Shown in pieces: positions 21,711-32,683 of a stretch of 64,000 nt of DNA (within the stretch, counting starts at the first letter, position 1; the number at the start of each line of letters is the position of its first letter). A program made the position numbers and the translations under genes. The notes below the pieces were generated by a model. The model did no database searches. It saw only the letters and a program-made list of their open reading frames with translations, and was not told the DNA's origin. Location: contig NC_058151.1 of assembly GCF_011075055.1 (NCBI RefSeq), forward strand, positions 10,372,251 through 10,436,250. Direction: 5' to 3'. Origin of the DNA: Mangifera indica (Eukaryota > Streptophyta > Magnoliopsida > Sapindales > Anacardiaceae).

Positions 21711-22665
21711 CTTGAAGAAATTTTGAAAGATCAAAGTTTGCAAGATCTACAGGGTTTGTATTATCAACATAATTTGATTCGATCTTTTGGTCTATATTTT
21801 TAATAGATGTTTGGTATAAATCTACCAGATGTCTTAGCGTACGACAAGTACGCGACCAATGACCTTTAGAACCACATCTATAACATTTACTTTCATGGTT
21901 CTATGGTTTATTCTGCATCATTTTCCCTTTATCATGTTTTGCTTCATCTCTGGTCCTTTGAAGATGGAAAGATTTTTTATTATGACCACCTCTGGATCAA
22001 AGCTTATTTTGTCCAGGATCTCGTTTGCGCCCACGATGACTACTACTAATAGTTGCATTCACTTCAGGGAACGGGGCAGTACCAGTGGGGCATGTTTGAT
22101 GGTTCCTTAATAATAATTCATTGTTTTGCTCAGCCACCAATAAACAAGATATCAGTTCAGAATATTTTTTAAAATTTCTTTCCTTATATTGTTGTTGTAG
22201 GAGCATATTTGAGGGATGAAATGTGGAGAAAGTTTTTTCTAACATATTTTCTTTAGTTATTTTTTCTCCATATAGTCTCATTCGGGAGACAATTCTGAAC
22301 ATGACAGAGTTATATTCACTTACAGATTTAAAATTTTGTCAGCATAAATGAGTCCATTTATATTGAGCCATTGGTAATGTAATTGATTTATGATGATCGA
22401 TTCTTTCTTTTAGATTTCTCCATAATTCTAATGGATCCATAATATCAACGTATTCTGCTCGTAGCCCTTCATGGATATGATGACGAAAGAAAATAGTTGT
22501 TTTAGATTTATCTTGCTCGGATGCATTATTTCCTTCTTTTATTGTTTCTCCTAAGCTCATTGATTGTAAATGGAAAACTGTGTCCAAGGCCCATTCAGAG
22601 TAATTTTCTCCATCCAATCGAAGAGCAACATATTGAAGTTTTACAAGATTTGTCATTTTCACCAA
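21711..22665 (-). pseudogene. Copia Gag, broken
   Basis: It begins at the ATG at 22665 with MTNLVKLQYVALRLDGENYS, the typical copia capsid start. It continues as ELWRNLKERIDHHKSI, then hits a stop near 22339 and resumes as MFRIVSRMRLYGEKITKENM (22302) and PTGTAPFPEVNA. The zinc knuckle CYRCGSKGHWSRTC lies near 21845-21890 and the Gag tail ends at the stop at 21711. Interruptions occur near 22338 and 21997. Confidence 0.87.
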
Positions 22666-23200
22666 CTGCAGGTTGATGAAAGAAATAACAATTAGTGATA
22701 TAATAAGGAAAAATTATGTGCGAACTTCAAGTTCGTATTTGTCATATATTCACAAAACTTCTGGTTTTATGATTAATATTCATAATATTATAGTCTGTAA
22801 AACTTATATAATATTTTAGACTTCTATTTCATTATTTTCATCATTTATCCAATCTTCAAGTTGCAAGTGAGATGTAGTTATAACAAATATGTCCGCGAAA
22901 TATAGAACTTCAGGCCTATATATATTTTCTCATGATTTTGTAATCTTCAGGTTACAAATTATATACAGTAAGCATATTTAGGACTTTAGGTCCATGTTCA
23001 TAATTTTTATAACTTCGGGTCCAAATTTATGATATTTTGCAAACTTCAGGTTGCAAATAGGGTATCATTATAATGGAAAATTAAACAGAAATTAAAAGTT
23101 AACTAGGACATCATTGAGATATCCGTATTTATAATATATAAGCAGCATAATGACATAATGAAAATATTATAATATACTTGAGCAGATCGTGCTGATAACG
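22666..23200 (-). other. Copia leader and primer-binding region
   Basis: Untranslated leader of the minus-strand element. Adjacent to the 5' LTR the minus strand reads CGTTATCAGCACGATCTGCT, the expected place for the primer site; I cannot name the tRNA with confidence. The leader is marked by many copies of a short phrase about 'ACTTCAGGTTGCAAAT / ACTTCAGGTCCA' (22730-23060), a loose tandem motif. Confidence 0.6.
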
Positions 23201-23589
23201 TGGTACGAATATAATAAAAATAAAAGAGAATTGAAAGAGGAAGAATTTATGAGAATTGAGAGAAAGAAGTATGAGAGGAATTTGTATATGTATTCGAATG
23301 AAGAGAGCGTCTCACATTATCTAAATGAAGAGAGGAATAGAGGGGGGGGGGGGGGGGTATTTATAGATATTTGGTTACCCCATTAGTCAAGGAAAATGGC
23401 TAAATACAAGGCAAATGTCCACCAAGGCAATGATGTAGCTCACCATCAATTTAATGCATTCACACCCAAACTTTTCCTTTTTCTGCGTCAGCCTTTCCAA
23501 TTTCTTCCTCCATGTGCTTGCCATAATAAATGTTTTCCCACCCCTTTTTCTTGATTTCATTTGGTGAAAAGCCACCTGGATCTGTAACA
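23201..23589 (-). repeat. Copia 5' LTR, 389 bp
   Basis: Plus-strand order is TGGTACGAATATAATA to GGATCTGTAACA. It aligns with 8109-8486, differing at about 20 positions plus a G16 run at 23342-23357 that is only G6 in the other LTR. It is followed by the target duplication CCTTA at 23590-23594. Confidence 0.9.
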
Positions 23590-23904
23590 CCTTATAATAA
23601 TTTAAAGATTGTTTTAATATATGGTGGATTTTCCTACATATGAAGAGATGTTTACCTATCCAATGAAGTAATTCATTTAACGTGGGCTATGAAAATTTGA
23701 AATCTCCACAATTTGCATTTATTATTGGGTTGAAGCAATTGTTTTTTTATTGGTTGTGGGGCAGTGTAAATTTAATATAAATAGCCCCTCCCCTTTTGCT
23801 TTATGAAGATTCATTCATATATTTACCTTGTTAGGATGTTAGAGAGATATAAGATTAACCCACGTATGTACCACTAGAAAATTACAAAGAAACTGATGAA
23901 GGAT

Positions 23905-24430
23905 ACATGATTATATATAAATGAATTGATAATTTGAAGGTAGTTGGTTACTCCAATTCGGATTTTGTTGGCTATGTTGATTCGAGAAAATCAACCTTTG
24001 GATGCATTTTCATGTTTGTTAGCAAAACCATATCTTGGAGGAATGTCAAATAATTATTGATTGTCATATCTACCATAGAGGCTGAGTTCGTTTCTTGTTT
24101 TGAGGCTACTTCAGATGATGTATGGTTAAAGAGTTTCATATCTAAGTTTAGGATTATAGATTCTATTTCTAAGCGAATAAAAATTTATTGTGACAATTCA
24201 GTTGCTATTTTCTTAGCTAAAAATAATAAAAGCAATAGTTGGAATAAACATATTAACATTAAGTATTTAGTCATAAAAGATCATGTCCACGATAATAAAG
24301 TGGCATTGAACACATCAACACTAAATCAATGATTGTTGATCTTTTGACAAAAAAACATGCCACCAAAGAGTTTTAAGGATCATGTAGAACATATGAAAGT
24401 TGGTCTTATATTATAATTGTGATAGGAGTT
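23905..24430 (+). pseudogene. Second copia fragment: RNase H and 3' end
   Basis: The plus frame reads LKVVGYSNSDFVGYVDSRKS and TFGCIFMFVSKTISWRNVK, then an in-frame TAA at 24050. It continues with STIEAEFVSCFEATSDDVWL, IYCDNSVAIFLAKNNK and KHINIKYLVIKDHV. This is the copia RNase H with its D-S-D, E-A-E and C-D-N catalytic segments. Orientation is opposite to the large copia element and the sequence is from a different family. It ends near 24340, followed by the usual MPPKSFKDHVE-like tail in another frame. Confidence 0.85.
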
Positions 24431-25171
24431 GGTTTCATTGTGTGATTGATGTATATATATTTTTTGAATAATAAAATTTTATTCATTATTAAGTTGATTT
24501 GTTTTCTCATTTTTTGTGTACACTTTTTTTGTTGAGAATAACAATCATTTTAGACTTTAGAAAAAACATAAAGTTTATTCATTAAGTTATAAATAAATAG
24601 ATACATTGTGATACATAGAAGAGAATATTTGTTCTTAGAGAACTTATTGTTATAATTCGTGTATATTATTTCTTTACTTCAGTATATAAATTTTTGGTTT
24701 ACAGATCAAGTAGGAGAATGTCAATTTCTCTTCCCATAATTGCTCTATGCAATTATTGAGCAGTTAAAAGGTTGAGTAAATGTGGTCCGTAACTCCTTTT
24801 TGCATCCATCAGTTATCATCCTTAATGGTAGGAAGTTTATAAGAAATTTTCTTTTTAGGTCCTTGGGTGAACGTATTTTGAAAGAGCATACACCATTATT
24901 GTGTTATATCAATCACCTGGAAGACACTTCCATTCAACGAACCTTCAAGTGGTTTCTACAGCAAATCATCAAACAATAGCGAGGGGTTAGTGTTAAATTT
25001 TCGCAAATCTTTAATTTTTTCTTATCATATACGATTCAATTTTCATACATAGATAGAAACTTAATTTTAAGTTCAATATTTTGAACAACTCTATTCAAAC
25101 AAATTACAATTTATATAGTAGGTGGAGTCTTTATTATCTTTCTTCTATTTTTTATTTTTTCAGGCTCTCCC
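24431..25171 (+). other. 3' region and LTR-start remnant of the second copia fragment
   Basis: TCAAGTAGGAGAATGTCAAT at about 24705-24724 reads as polypurine tract plus LTR start and aligns with 5465-5600. A 64-codon open frame at 24782-24979 has no features I recognise. 24980-25171 is AT-rich and empty. Confidence 0.45.
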
Positions 25172-25840
25172 TTTGTGCTTATAAATCATACACAGTAATT
25201 GCACACAGCATGCAGACGTTAGGATGAGCTCAAAATTCTACAAATGAAACCACAATTTTCACAATCGATAAACATTTGTAAGTGTTTTAAAAAGTTAATA
25301 TGAGTCAATCACTTTATTGACTAATACATCTAATCATCCAGACGGGCAAATTAATTCAGAATCTCTTATGGTAAAGGTACCAAAACGACACAAATCCCAG
25401 CTGCTAGATTAAGACTTATATGTCAGTGATGCTCAATCAATCATTGGAAGTTTACATATTTGGCAATTTAATTTCCATGCAAATGTACTTTTGACGTTGA
25501 AGACAAAGTAGGGATGATTGGTGAGAAGCTTCATGCAAAAGTTGTTCTTAAGGAACCGACGTATCCTTGCTGTAATTAACTTGATGCAATACTACAAAAT
25601 AATTGTGTCTCATGTAACTATCTTTTTGCATATAATTTGACTATCACATGTTCTCTTATTAGCTACCAATATGAATGAAATAACACACAATATTACAACA
25701 AATTAGTATTAAATTTATTTTTTAATGGTCAATCTATGCTTTGTACTTTGTACGAACTGCATATTCTGTTAGAAATGTGTAACAAAGGGCTCTTCAAGAG
25801 AACTAGGAGAGGCAAATTATATTATAGTCAATAGTTATAT
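25172..25840. repeat. Dispersed repeat copy B (partner at 4180-5385)
   Basis: Aligns in the same orientation with 4180-4664 joined to 5164-5385. It lacks the 490-bp Mutator-like insertion and has a single target sequence there, so it shows the pre-insertion state. Confidence 0.8.
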
Positions 25841-25929
25841 TTAAGTCTTTTTAGTGTCATGTAATTAGAAAAAATGGGATATTTTTCTATTATTTGTGTG
25901 GAATTATAACTTGTTAGCAAATAGGATGA

Positions 25930-26108
25930 TATTATCAATAAAATTATGAGTATCTATTTTAAACACATAAATAGATATACATTTATGTATATTATTATAT
26001 GACTAGATATTTAAATTAAAGATAAAATAATATCCAATTACGTGATAAAATATATGTATGTATATTTATTTATATACTCAAAATAGTTACATATAATATT
26101 ACTTTTAT
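25930..26108. repeat. AT-rich palindromic repeat copy
   Basis: The outer arms ATTATGAGTATCTATTTTAA... and ...CTCAAAATAGTTACATATAA face each other around a centre containing AAATTAAAGATAAAATAATA. It belongs to the family described at 51937. Confidence 0.6.
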
Positions 26109-26827
26109 ATTATACAATTAACTCTTCTTAGGGAAGTAGGATTCATGTTATTAGTGTTGTATAAATCCGTGCAAAGTCCGTTAAGACTAAAGAGGTGAAA
26201 AAAAATTTAGAAAAACTATTTTCTTCCATCGTCTTTGTTTGATGGGAGCTACTCTCGCGTATGAAGTAGATTATCCTTAAGTATAGGTACTTTCATTCTA
26301 TTCCATTGTTGATGGGATTCATGTTCAATGTCTGGAGAAGCAGCTTCATCTGATTGCGACTTCTCTAATTGTTGTGCTTGCAAAACTAGATTCCTTCGAG
26401 CAGTTTTCCCAAGAAGGAATAACGCTCAAAGTATTGAACTATTTTATTTTTCTATTAAAGAGTTTAAACTATTTTTTAATTAAAAAAATCAAACTTTTAA
26501 ATTTTTTTTAGAATAATATTTCGTATTTTTCTATTGAAAATTAAATTTATACTTTTTTTTTATAAAATATATCAAACTAATTCTTTTGTTTCCAAAACAA
26601 AATAAATAACCTTAATTGTATTTATTTGTTATCTTCACTAAAAAATGTTTTAAGTTTGGTTTTATTTATAAAGGATTTAAAAATTCAATTTCTTTAATAG
26701 AAAAATATAATAATTTAATACATTTAATAGAAAAATAAAAAATTTCAAAACCTACAATAAAAAAAAGACACAATTTGATCTGTTCAATAAAAAAAATGTA
26801 AAATCATTACATCTATATATTATTATT
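26109..26827. other. AT-rich intergenic stretch
   Basis: 26180-26430 is somewhat less AT-rich, but I found no frame or motif in it. 26440-26820 is dense in A and T runs with repeated 'TTTAATAGAAAAATA' phrases. Confidence 0.4.
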
Positions 26828-27312
26828 AATGTTTTTAAAACCGGATTAATAATCAAACTAATTATCTCGCTGGTTTGTGGTTCAACCAAATTAACTAAAC
26901 AACCAATCCGTTCGATTTATTACTAAATTATTATATTTTTTTTGAATGGTATCAAATATTTTTTTCATTTTTTAAAAATAAAACATAATTTAAATATATT
27001 AATTAAACAATTGACATTTCATTCATATGTAAATAAAAAAAACCAATAACAAATTTTATCATTAATATAATTAAAATCTTACAAATTATAATTCTTTTAA
27101 GTTTAATAAGATAAAAATTGTATAGTATTATGTAATCTAGTTTTGTTGGTTTTTAAAGTTTTTTCGGTTTAATGAGTTTACCGAATTTAACAAAATTTTA
27201 AATAACTCAATATTTATATATAAATCAGACTATATTGTAAAATCTAACTAAATTATAAACCGATTTATTATTTAACCAATTAAATTAGCCAATCCGACTG
27301 GTTTTAAAAAAG
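26828..27312. mobile_element. Probable MITE with ACCGG-containing ends
   Basis: The left end TTTTTAAAACCGGATTAATA and the right end ...CCGACTGGTTTTAAAAAAGC are approximately inverted, and the interior is AT-rich. Similar ends appear at 28725-28800 and 45415-45740, suggesting a family. I could not find a clean target duplication. Confidence 0.45.
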
Positions 27313-28804
27313 CTGGTTATTATCACTTCAAAGAACTAAGACGGAAAGTTTCAGTATGGGAATAGGGAATGCATCGATCGACATTAATCGCAGATCGAGG
27401 AAGACCCACAAGCGACAATAGTGAGTTAGGCGCGACGGGCGGCGTTCTTTTACTGTTTTGAGTTCTTAGCGTGTGAATTCAATGGGGCTTTCTTTCAAGC
27501 CTTTTCCAGTTGGAAGTGCGTCGTTTTGTTGGTACAGAGCCTATAGTGAGGCAATTCAACGTGTTGCCTAAACAAAGCTTGACCATCTCTCCCTCCCACA
27601 TAGATGATTTGACCAAATTCTAATCCTAACGTTCCTTTTTGCAGGATTTTCAAATCCATTTTTGGCTTCATTCCTTGCCACAAGTGATGAGATTGGAGTG
27701 ACTTCAAGATGATAGGTTAGGTGACTTGGGACATTAATTATGGAAGCACATGATGCCCTCCGATCGACTTTTAGAAGAAAACACTCTTATAAGATCAATA
27801 AAGAAAGCAAAGACATGAACGTTTGAGGTGTGAGAGCCTTAGGCCAACCTTTCTCCTTTTGTAGCCAAGTCAGGGGGAAAATGAAGATCAATCCTAGCCC
27901 TTTTACTCAATCCCCAAACGCGTTCATCCAAGTAATGAGAAGTCCTTTGCTCAGTAGTAAATCAGTTTAGAATTTAGTAAAAGAATTATTTTATGCTCCG
28001 TCATGACAATAGGGAAATCTATCCCCTCCTTCCTATTTAGGATAATTTGATTATTACAAATATTTTCTTTTGATTGAATTAGAATATGAATAAATTTTTA
28101 AAATCACATTTGAATTATAAACCTTCTGATATCCTTATTTGAATATAATCTCTATTCTCAAATTTCTATAAATATAAAAGATTACAACGAGAGAAGTCTA
28201 TATAAATAAATATAAAAAGTACATTTCCTTCTTCTCTAGGACATATTTTGTAATATTAGCTAATAGTTACATTCTGGAGATAGTTTTTTCGATCATCAAG
28301 TCAAACCACGTTAAAAATTATATGTCTGATTTATTTATTTTTATTTTATTCTTAATACACAATAGTATACATAAGAATCTTATCAAATTCAAAAAATTCC
28401 AATTATTTTTTGAATACTATTAAATATTTATGACATTTTTTAAATATGAATAATAGGTATTTAAACAAAATGCTCTAATATCACCCATTTAGTTTTTTTT
28501 AATATTAAAAACACTTATATAAATAATTAACTTATTTCAACCCACAAAAATTAATTTAATTATTCTCTCTTTCAATAACTCTTCTCTCTCTAATTAATAT
28601 TGGTTTATTTTCAATGACGATTATTTAACTTTCAACCAATTAATCAATTCTACTTTTTTAATATTATCCACTATCGCTTTAATTTTTCTTTTTTTATAAT
28701 ATATATATATAAAAAAGATAAAAACCGGTATTTTTTAACGAATAGGATCGGATCAAGAGCCAGTTCATAGTTGAATTGACCGGTCCGATCCAATTTTAAT
28801 AACA
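27313..28804. other. Intergenic stretch with a less AT-rich island at 27360-27970
   Basis: 27360-27970 has near-normal base composition and a TTTTTGCAG acceptor-like site at about 27637, so it may be a relic of a gene. No frame longer than 70 codons is found and none matches a family I know. 28000-28804 is AT-rich and empty apart from a possible MITE end near 28725-28800. Confidence 0.35.
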
Positions 28805-29610
28805 TTGATTTACACTCTTTTTTATGTCTCTCAATTTTCTAGAAGAGTAAATTATATGCACAAATAATATATATAATTTTATACATAAAAAATAATATGT
28901 CATTATATAATTGAGTAGTTTTAAATTAAAGATAAATAATATCTAATTACATAATGATATATTATTATTTGTATACAAAATATTTTTTATATATATAAAT
29001 ACTACCCGCATGGTTTACCCTTATTTTAAACATACCATTTTTAAACCACTTTTTTCTTCAACATATTAAAGACCCCAATTTCATACCTATTTTACTCTCA
29101 TCTTTAGCATTAAAAACCCTACATTCTCAAACTTATGTTCACCCATATTCTTATCCAATCGAAAAGTAGTTCAAAGATCATACAAATTTTGTATCAAAAC
29201 CATCTCAATCTAAGCAAGCAGGATTTCACCCATAAACTGTACCCCTGAGCAATGCACGCTTACCCCATGCCAACTCGACTATTGTTTCTAAAAAAATCAA
29301 GGTACTCTATTTTCCAGCAATTTGATCTAAAAAACTAGGCAATCTTTCATTCAAATGTAAATTTAATGCATACAAATCATTCCTATTACTAAATTAACTA
29401 CAAAACAACTAATTTTTAGTTGAGAATGTGGATAAAAGTAAGTCTGAGAGATTAGGGTTCTTAATATTATGGATGAAGATAAAACATTGAAGTTAGGGTT
29501 TTGACTACTAAATCTGTATAATGCATAAAAAATATTTTAAAATTGTATAACATAATTAAAATAAGGTTAAATTTAATAATTTCTCTTATAATATAAAGAT
29601 GATATATATA
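28805..29610. repeat. Old dispersed repeat copy B (partner at 7008-8108)
   Basis: Aligns with the repeat interrupted at 7008-8108. It contains the shared AT-rich palindrome (28853-29012). It has no hAT-like element and no copia element at the matching points (about 29536 and 29587), so it records what both target sites looked like before insertion. 29190-29400 is extra sequence not seen in copy A. Confidence 0.75.
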
Positions 29611-30093
29611 TTTATCTTTTATGTACTTTTTTTAATTGGATCTGACAAGAATTTCTCTCCATCACTGCATGTGACATGAACATGATCATCCAGGAAAAGT
29701 CTAATGTGAGATTAATCATTGAACAGTGATGATTGAAGGGTCCTAGATAAAGTTTTTTTTCTTGACTTCTGTTGATTTAAATTGTATTTTAGTATGAAAT
29801 CTAGGTCTAAAAGAATATCTCTAATGAATTATAGAGCTTTCGTGAGTGTATGACAGCGAAAAAGATGATGAAAATACTGTTACTTAATCTTGACTGGATC
29901 ACGCAAGAGATGAACATTGTGTTCTTAGGTCAAAAGTGGTAGAATTACAAATTTTGTTAGGGAGATACTTTCAATTTGAACTACACTGATCCAAATGATT
30001 ATAAAAATATAGTGATTATGAATTTATTCATTGTGTTATAGAGTTTATATCTGACTAGTAAAATTGGGTGGGATTCTCAGTTAAAAAAAAAAA
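29611..30093. other. Intergenic stretch, no gene seen
   Basis: Ordinary AT-rich DNA. The last 50 bp (from AGAGTTTATATCTGACTAGT) recur in diverged form at 30498-30550, flanking the next element. Confidence 0.4.
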
Positions 30094-30497
30094 GGCCAAA
30101 TGTCTATTTTTCACTTAAGGTTTGATGTAAATTTAATTTTTTATCCGTTAACTATAAAAAATTCAAATACTTATAATTTTATTAAATTTTCCTATTATTG
30201 TCAGACGCAAAATTGTTATTCAATAAAAATATTTTTAAAAAATTATAAATTCATCACATTCTCTTAGGTTTAAAAACTAACAATCTCCCCCCCCCCCCCC
30301 CCCCTCACCCAAAGTTTAAAAAATCACTATTTTCTACATTCTTGCTTCTTCGATGATCAGAGCCAGCCAACCTCCTCTCTTCCATTTCTTTGACGAGAAT
30401 GAATCGTCAACTAATGGGAAGTGGGTCAATCATTCATTGGCGAAACACAGATCCGTGTGAACCAATCTGTACATAGTTCGACACATAGATCATTCAG
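30094..30497. mobile_element. Mutator-like element, left arm only
   Basis: Starts GGCCAAATGTCTATTTTTCA and follows the family arm (TTTGATG, then 'AACTATAAAAAATTCAAATA', then the C-rich run, here C18 at 30287-30304). The right arm is missing. A diverged 50-bp direct repeat flanks it at 30040-30093 and 30498-30550. Confidence 0.6.
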
Positions 30498-31058
30498 ACG
30501 ACAGCTTAAATGCATAGAGTTTATCTGACTGATAAAATTGACAGGTTTTCAGTGAAAAAAATATATATTCTTAATTAAACATTGCTATTAAAGTTGATTT
30601 ATAATAATTGATTCAACATTTTCTTCTACGGGTACATGCAGGCGAAATAAGTGACTTTTGTTTATGAAATATTAGAATACTATGTGCTTCAGATTCTTGT
30701 GAAACCAAAAAGTCATAGTTTTTTTTGCGTCTTGAATTTAATTCAGTTTATGCAACTCAATTTCCAACACTTATTTTCAAACTTCCGGAATAGGTGACTG
30801 GAATACGATTAAAATTTCCAGAGTTACTCATGTAAATTGAAGTGTGAAGGGGTGAAAATCTTCTTCACAAGCTTCATTTCTCGTTGAAAATGTATTGAGG
30901 AATCTTTAAAACATTTATGATGCCAAATTGACAAACTGTATCATTGAATTGAAGTTCCTACAATATAAACGATTGTCAACCCACACATGTGTACATATAT
31001 ATACAGCGTTAGACAAAGAGGGGTCATAAGGGACCACCTGTCTGTTTGAATTTAAAAC

Positions 31059-31660
31059 GGCCGAAGGACTTATTCCTACCTAAGCTTTAGTCTATTTTCA
31101 AACTCAGATTTATAGAGTTTTAAAAACTTAAATACTCATCTCTTATATAAACTATGTTTAAATTTCTTTTATATATAAAGGTAAAATCATCATTTTAATA
31201 ATATTATTAAAAAATATTTAATTTTATCTTATTTTCTCTCCAAGATTTTGAAAACTAACACTTTTATCGATACCTGAACTTTTTTAGTTTGAAAAATGAC
31301 TATTTCCTCCCTACACCTAGTTTTTTTTTTTTTCCTCTCTGGCGACCTCCTCTGCCCACTCAAACCACTAGTCGACTCTCTCTTGCTATTGGGAGATGAA
31401 GAGATGTCAACCTCGTCTTCGTTTGTTTGTCTGCTAATGAAGAGATGAATCATCCTAATCTCTCTTTGTAGATGAACGCAGAGAGATATCTCTCTTCATC
31501 GACCTTGTCAACGTCTCTTCATCTCCTGATAAGAAGGGAGAGCCAACTAATGGTTTGAGTGGGAAGAGGAGGTCGCTGCGGTTGGAGAGGAGAGGAAAAA
31601 AAAACCTATATGTGGGGAAAAAAAAAAAACAAGATGTGGGGAAAACAATACCATAGACCA
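31059..31660. mobile_element. Mutator-like element, truncated at the right end
   Basis: Starts GGCCGAAGGACTTATTCCTA and continues through the family arm to the CTCTCTGGCGACCTCC interior. A facing partial arm (GGAGGTCGCTGC..GAGAGGA) appears near 31570-31600, so an inner hairpin exists. The terminal GGCC on the right is absent. Confidence 0.6.
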
Positions 31661-32045
31661 AAACATTTCAATAATTGAGCAAACCATGTTAAACATTATT
31701 TGTCTCATTTGTTTTTCTTCTTCTTTATATTTATTTTTTGATACATCACAGTAGACTTACTTGAATTTTTTTATTGCTACTAACATAGTATATTTTGCTC
31801 AAGGTTTGAAATTACTTGTTTAAGTTGGTAAAAAGAAATCGCATTAACAATATAGAAATTAATTAATTAAAAGATATTTTGAACATAGAAAATCTAAACT
31901 CATAATCAATCATTCAAAACCTTATCAGACTGGTAGGGCAAGACCAAGCCCAATTAAGGCATTCAAGTGGTTTGATTGCGATTCATTCTAGTCAGACCTA
32001 TATGTTGATGTTAGCGTGAGTGTAAAATATTAAAATATTTTAGGG
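31661..32045. other. AT-rich intergenic stretch
   Basis: No gene or element boundary recognised. Confidence 0.4.
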
Positions 32046-32287
32046 GGAGTAATATTATGTACATCTAGTTTTGAGTATTTAACCGAGTATTTGCAGAATG
32101 AGTTATCATATGATTAGATGTTATTTTATTCTTAAAACAATATTGTGCATACTTATTTTGAATATACAAATAAGTGTATATGTGTGTCATTATGTGTTTG
32201 GGTGTTATTTTATCTTTAATTTAAAATCATTCAATCACATAATAACATATATTCAGTATATACTCATTTGTATACTCAAAATAGAGA
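32046..32287. repeat. AT-rich palindromic repeat, two overlapping copies
   Basis: AGTAATATTATGTACATCTA opens the first arm. A second, fuller copy with TTATTTTATCTTTAATTTAA in its centre and ATACTCATTTGTATACTCAA at its right arm follows from about 32150. Confidence 0.6.
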
Positions 32288-32683
32288 TGTTAAATGAACT
32301 GGGTCAACCTAAGGCACTACCCAAGCCCTTTAATTTAGCACAATAGCAAGTTGTGTCAAGTCGTGTCGTGTTGTGTTGTGCCACTAGTCTAGCCTTTAGG
32401 CCTATAGATCGACCCAACTTGACCAAACCTGTAGCAATGTCTTTAAAAAAAATTTAAAATAAAAAGTTTTTGCACTTGTAGAAGCTGTTAATCATAAATC
32501 TTATTTTATTAAAATGCATAAATATATAATTATATCTGACAAAATTTTTCAATAAACAATTAGGTGTACAACTTATTTTTTTCATATTAATTTTGTCAGT
32601 TTTTTACTTGTATATTGTATATATATTTCATATTTATTTTACATATTTATATTATGTCCTAAAATACTATAATTTAATTAATT
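32288..32683. other. Intergenic stretch with small GC-richer block
   Basis: 32290-32430 holds GTCGTGTCGTGTTGTGTTGTG-type short repeats and TAGGCCTATAG, resembling 2375-2480. The rest is AT-rich. Confidence 0.35.

Larger units (their letters stand above)
8109..23589 (-). mobile_element. Ty1/copia LTR retrotransposon, degenerate, split by a gypsy element
   Basis: LTRs at 8109-8486 and 23201-23589 begin TG and end CA, and the whole is flanked by the 5-bp duplication CCTTA (8104-8108 and 23590-23594). Between them, on the minus strand, lie gag with a zinc knuckle, protease, integrase, reverse transcriptase and RNase H in the copia order (integrase before reverse transcriptase). Without the 9.28-kb gypsy insertion plus its 5-bp duplication the element would be about 6.2 kb. 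Many stops and frame breaks, and about 20 LTR differences over roughly 375 comparable bases by eye, mark it as inactive and older than its guest. Confidence 0.93.

Noticed and set aside
27495..27707. 70-codon minus frame in the less AT-rich island
   Set aside because: No recognisable family, no supporting splice partners on that strand, and the opposite strand has equally plausible short frames.
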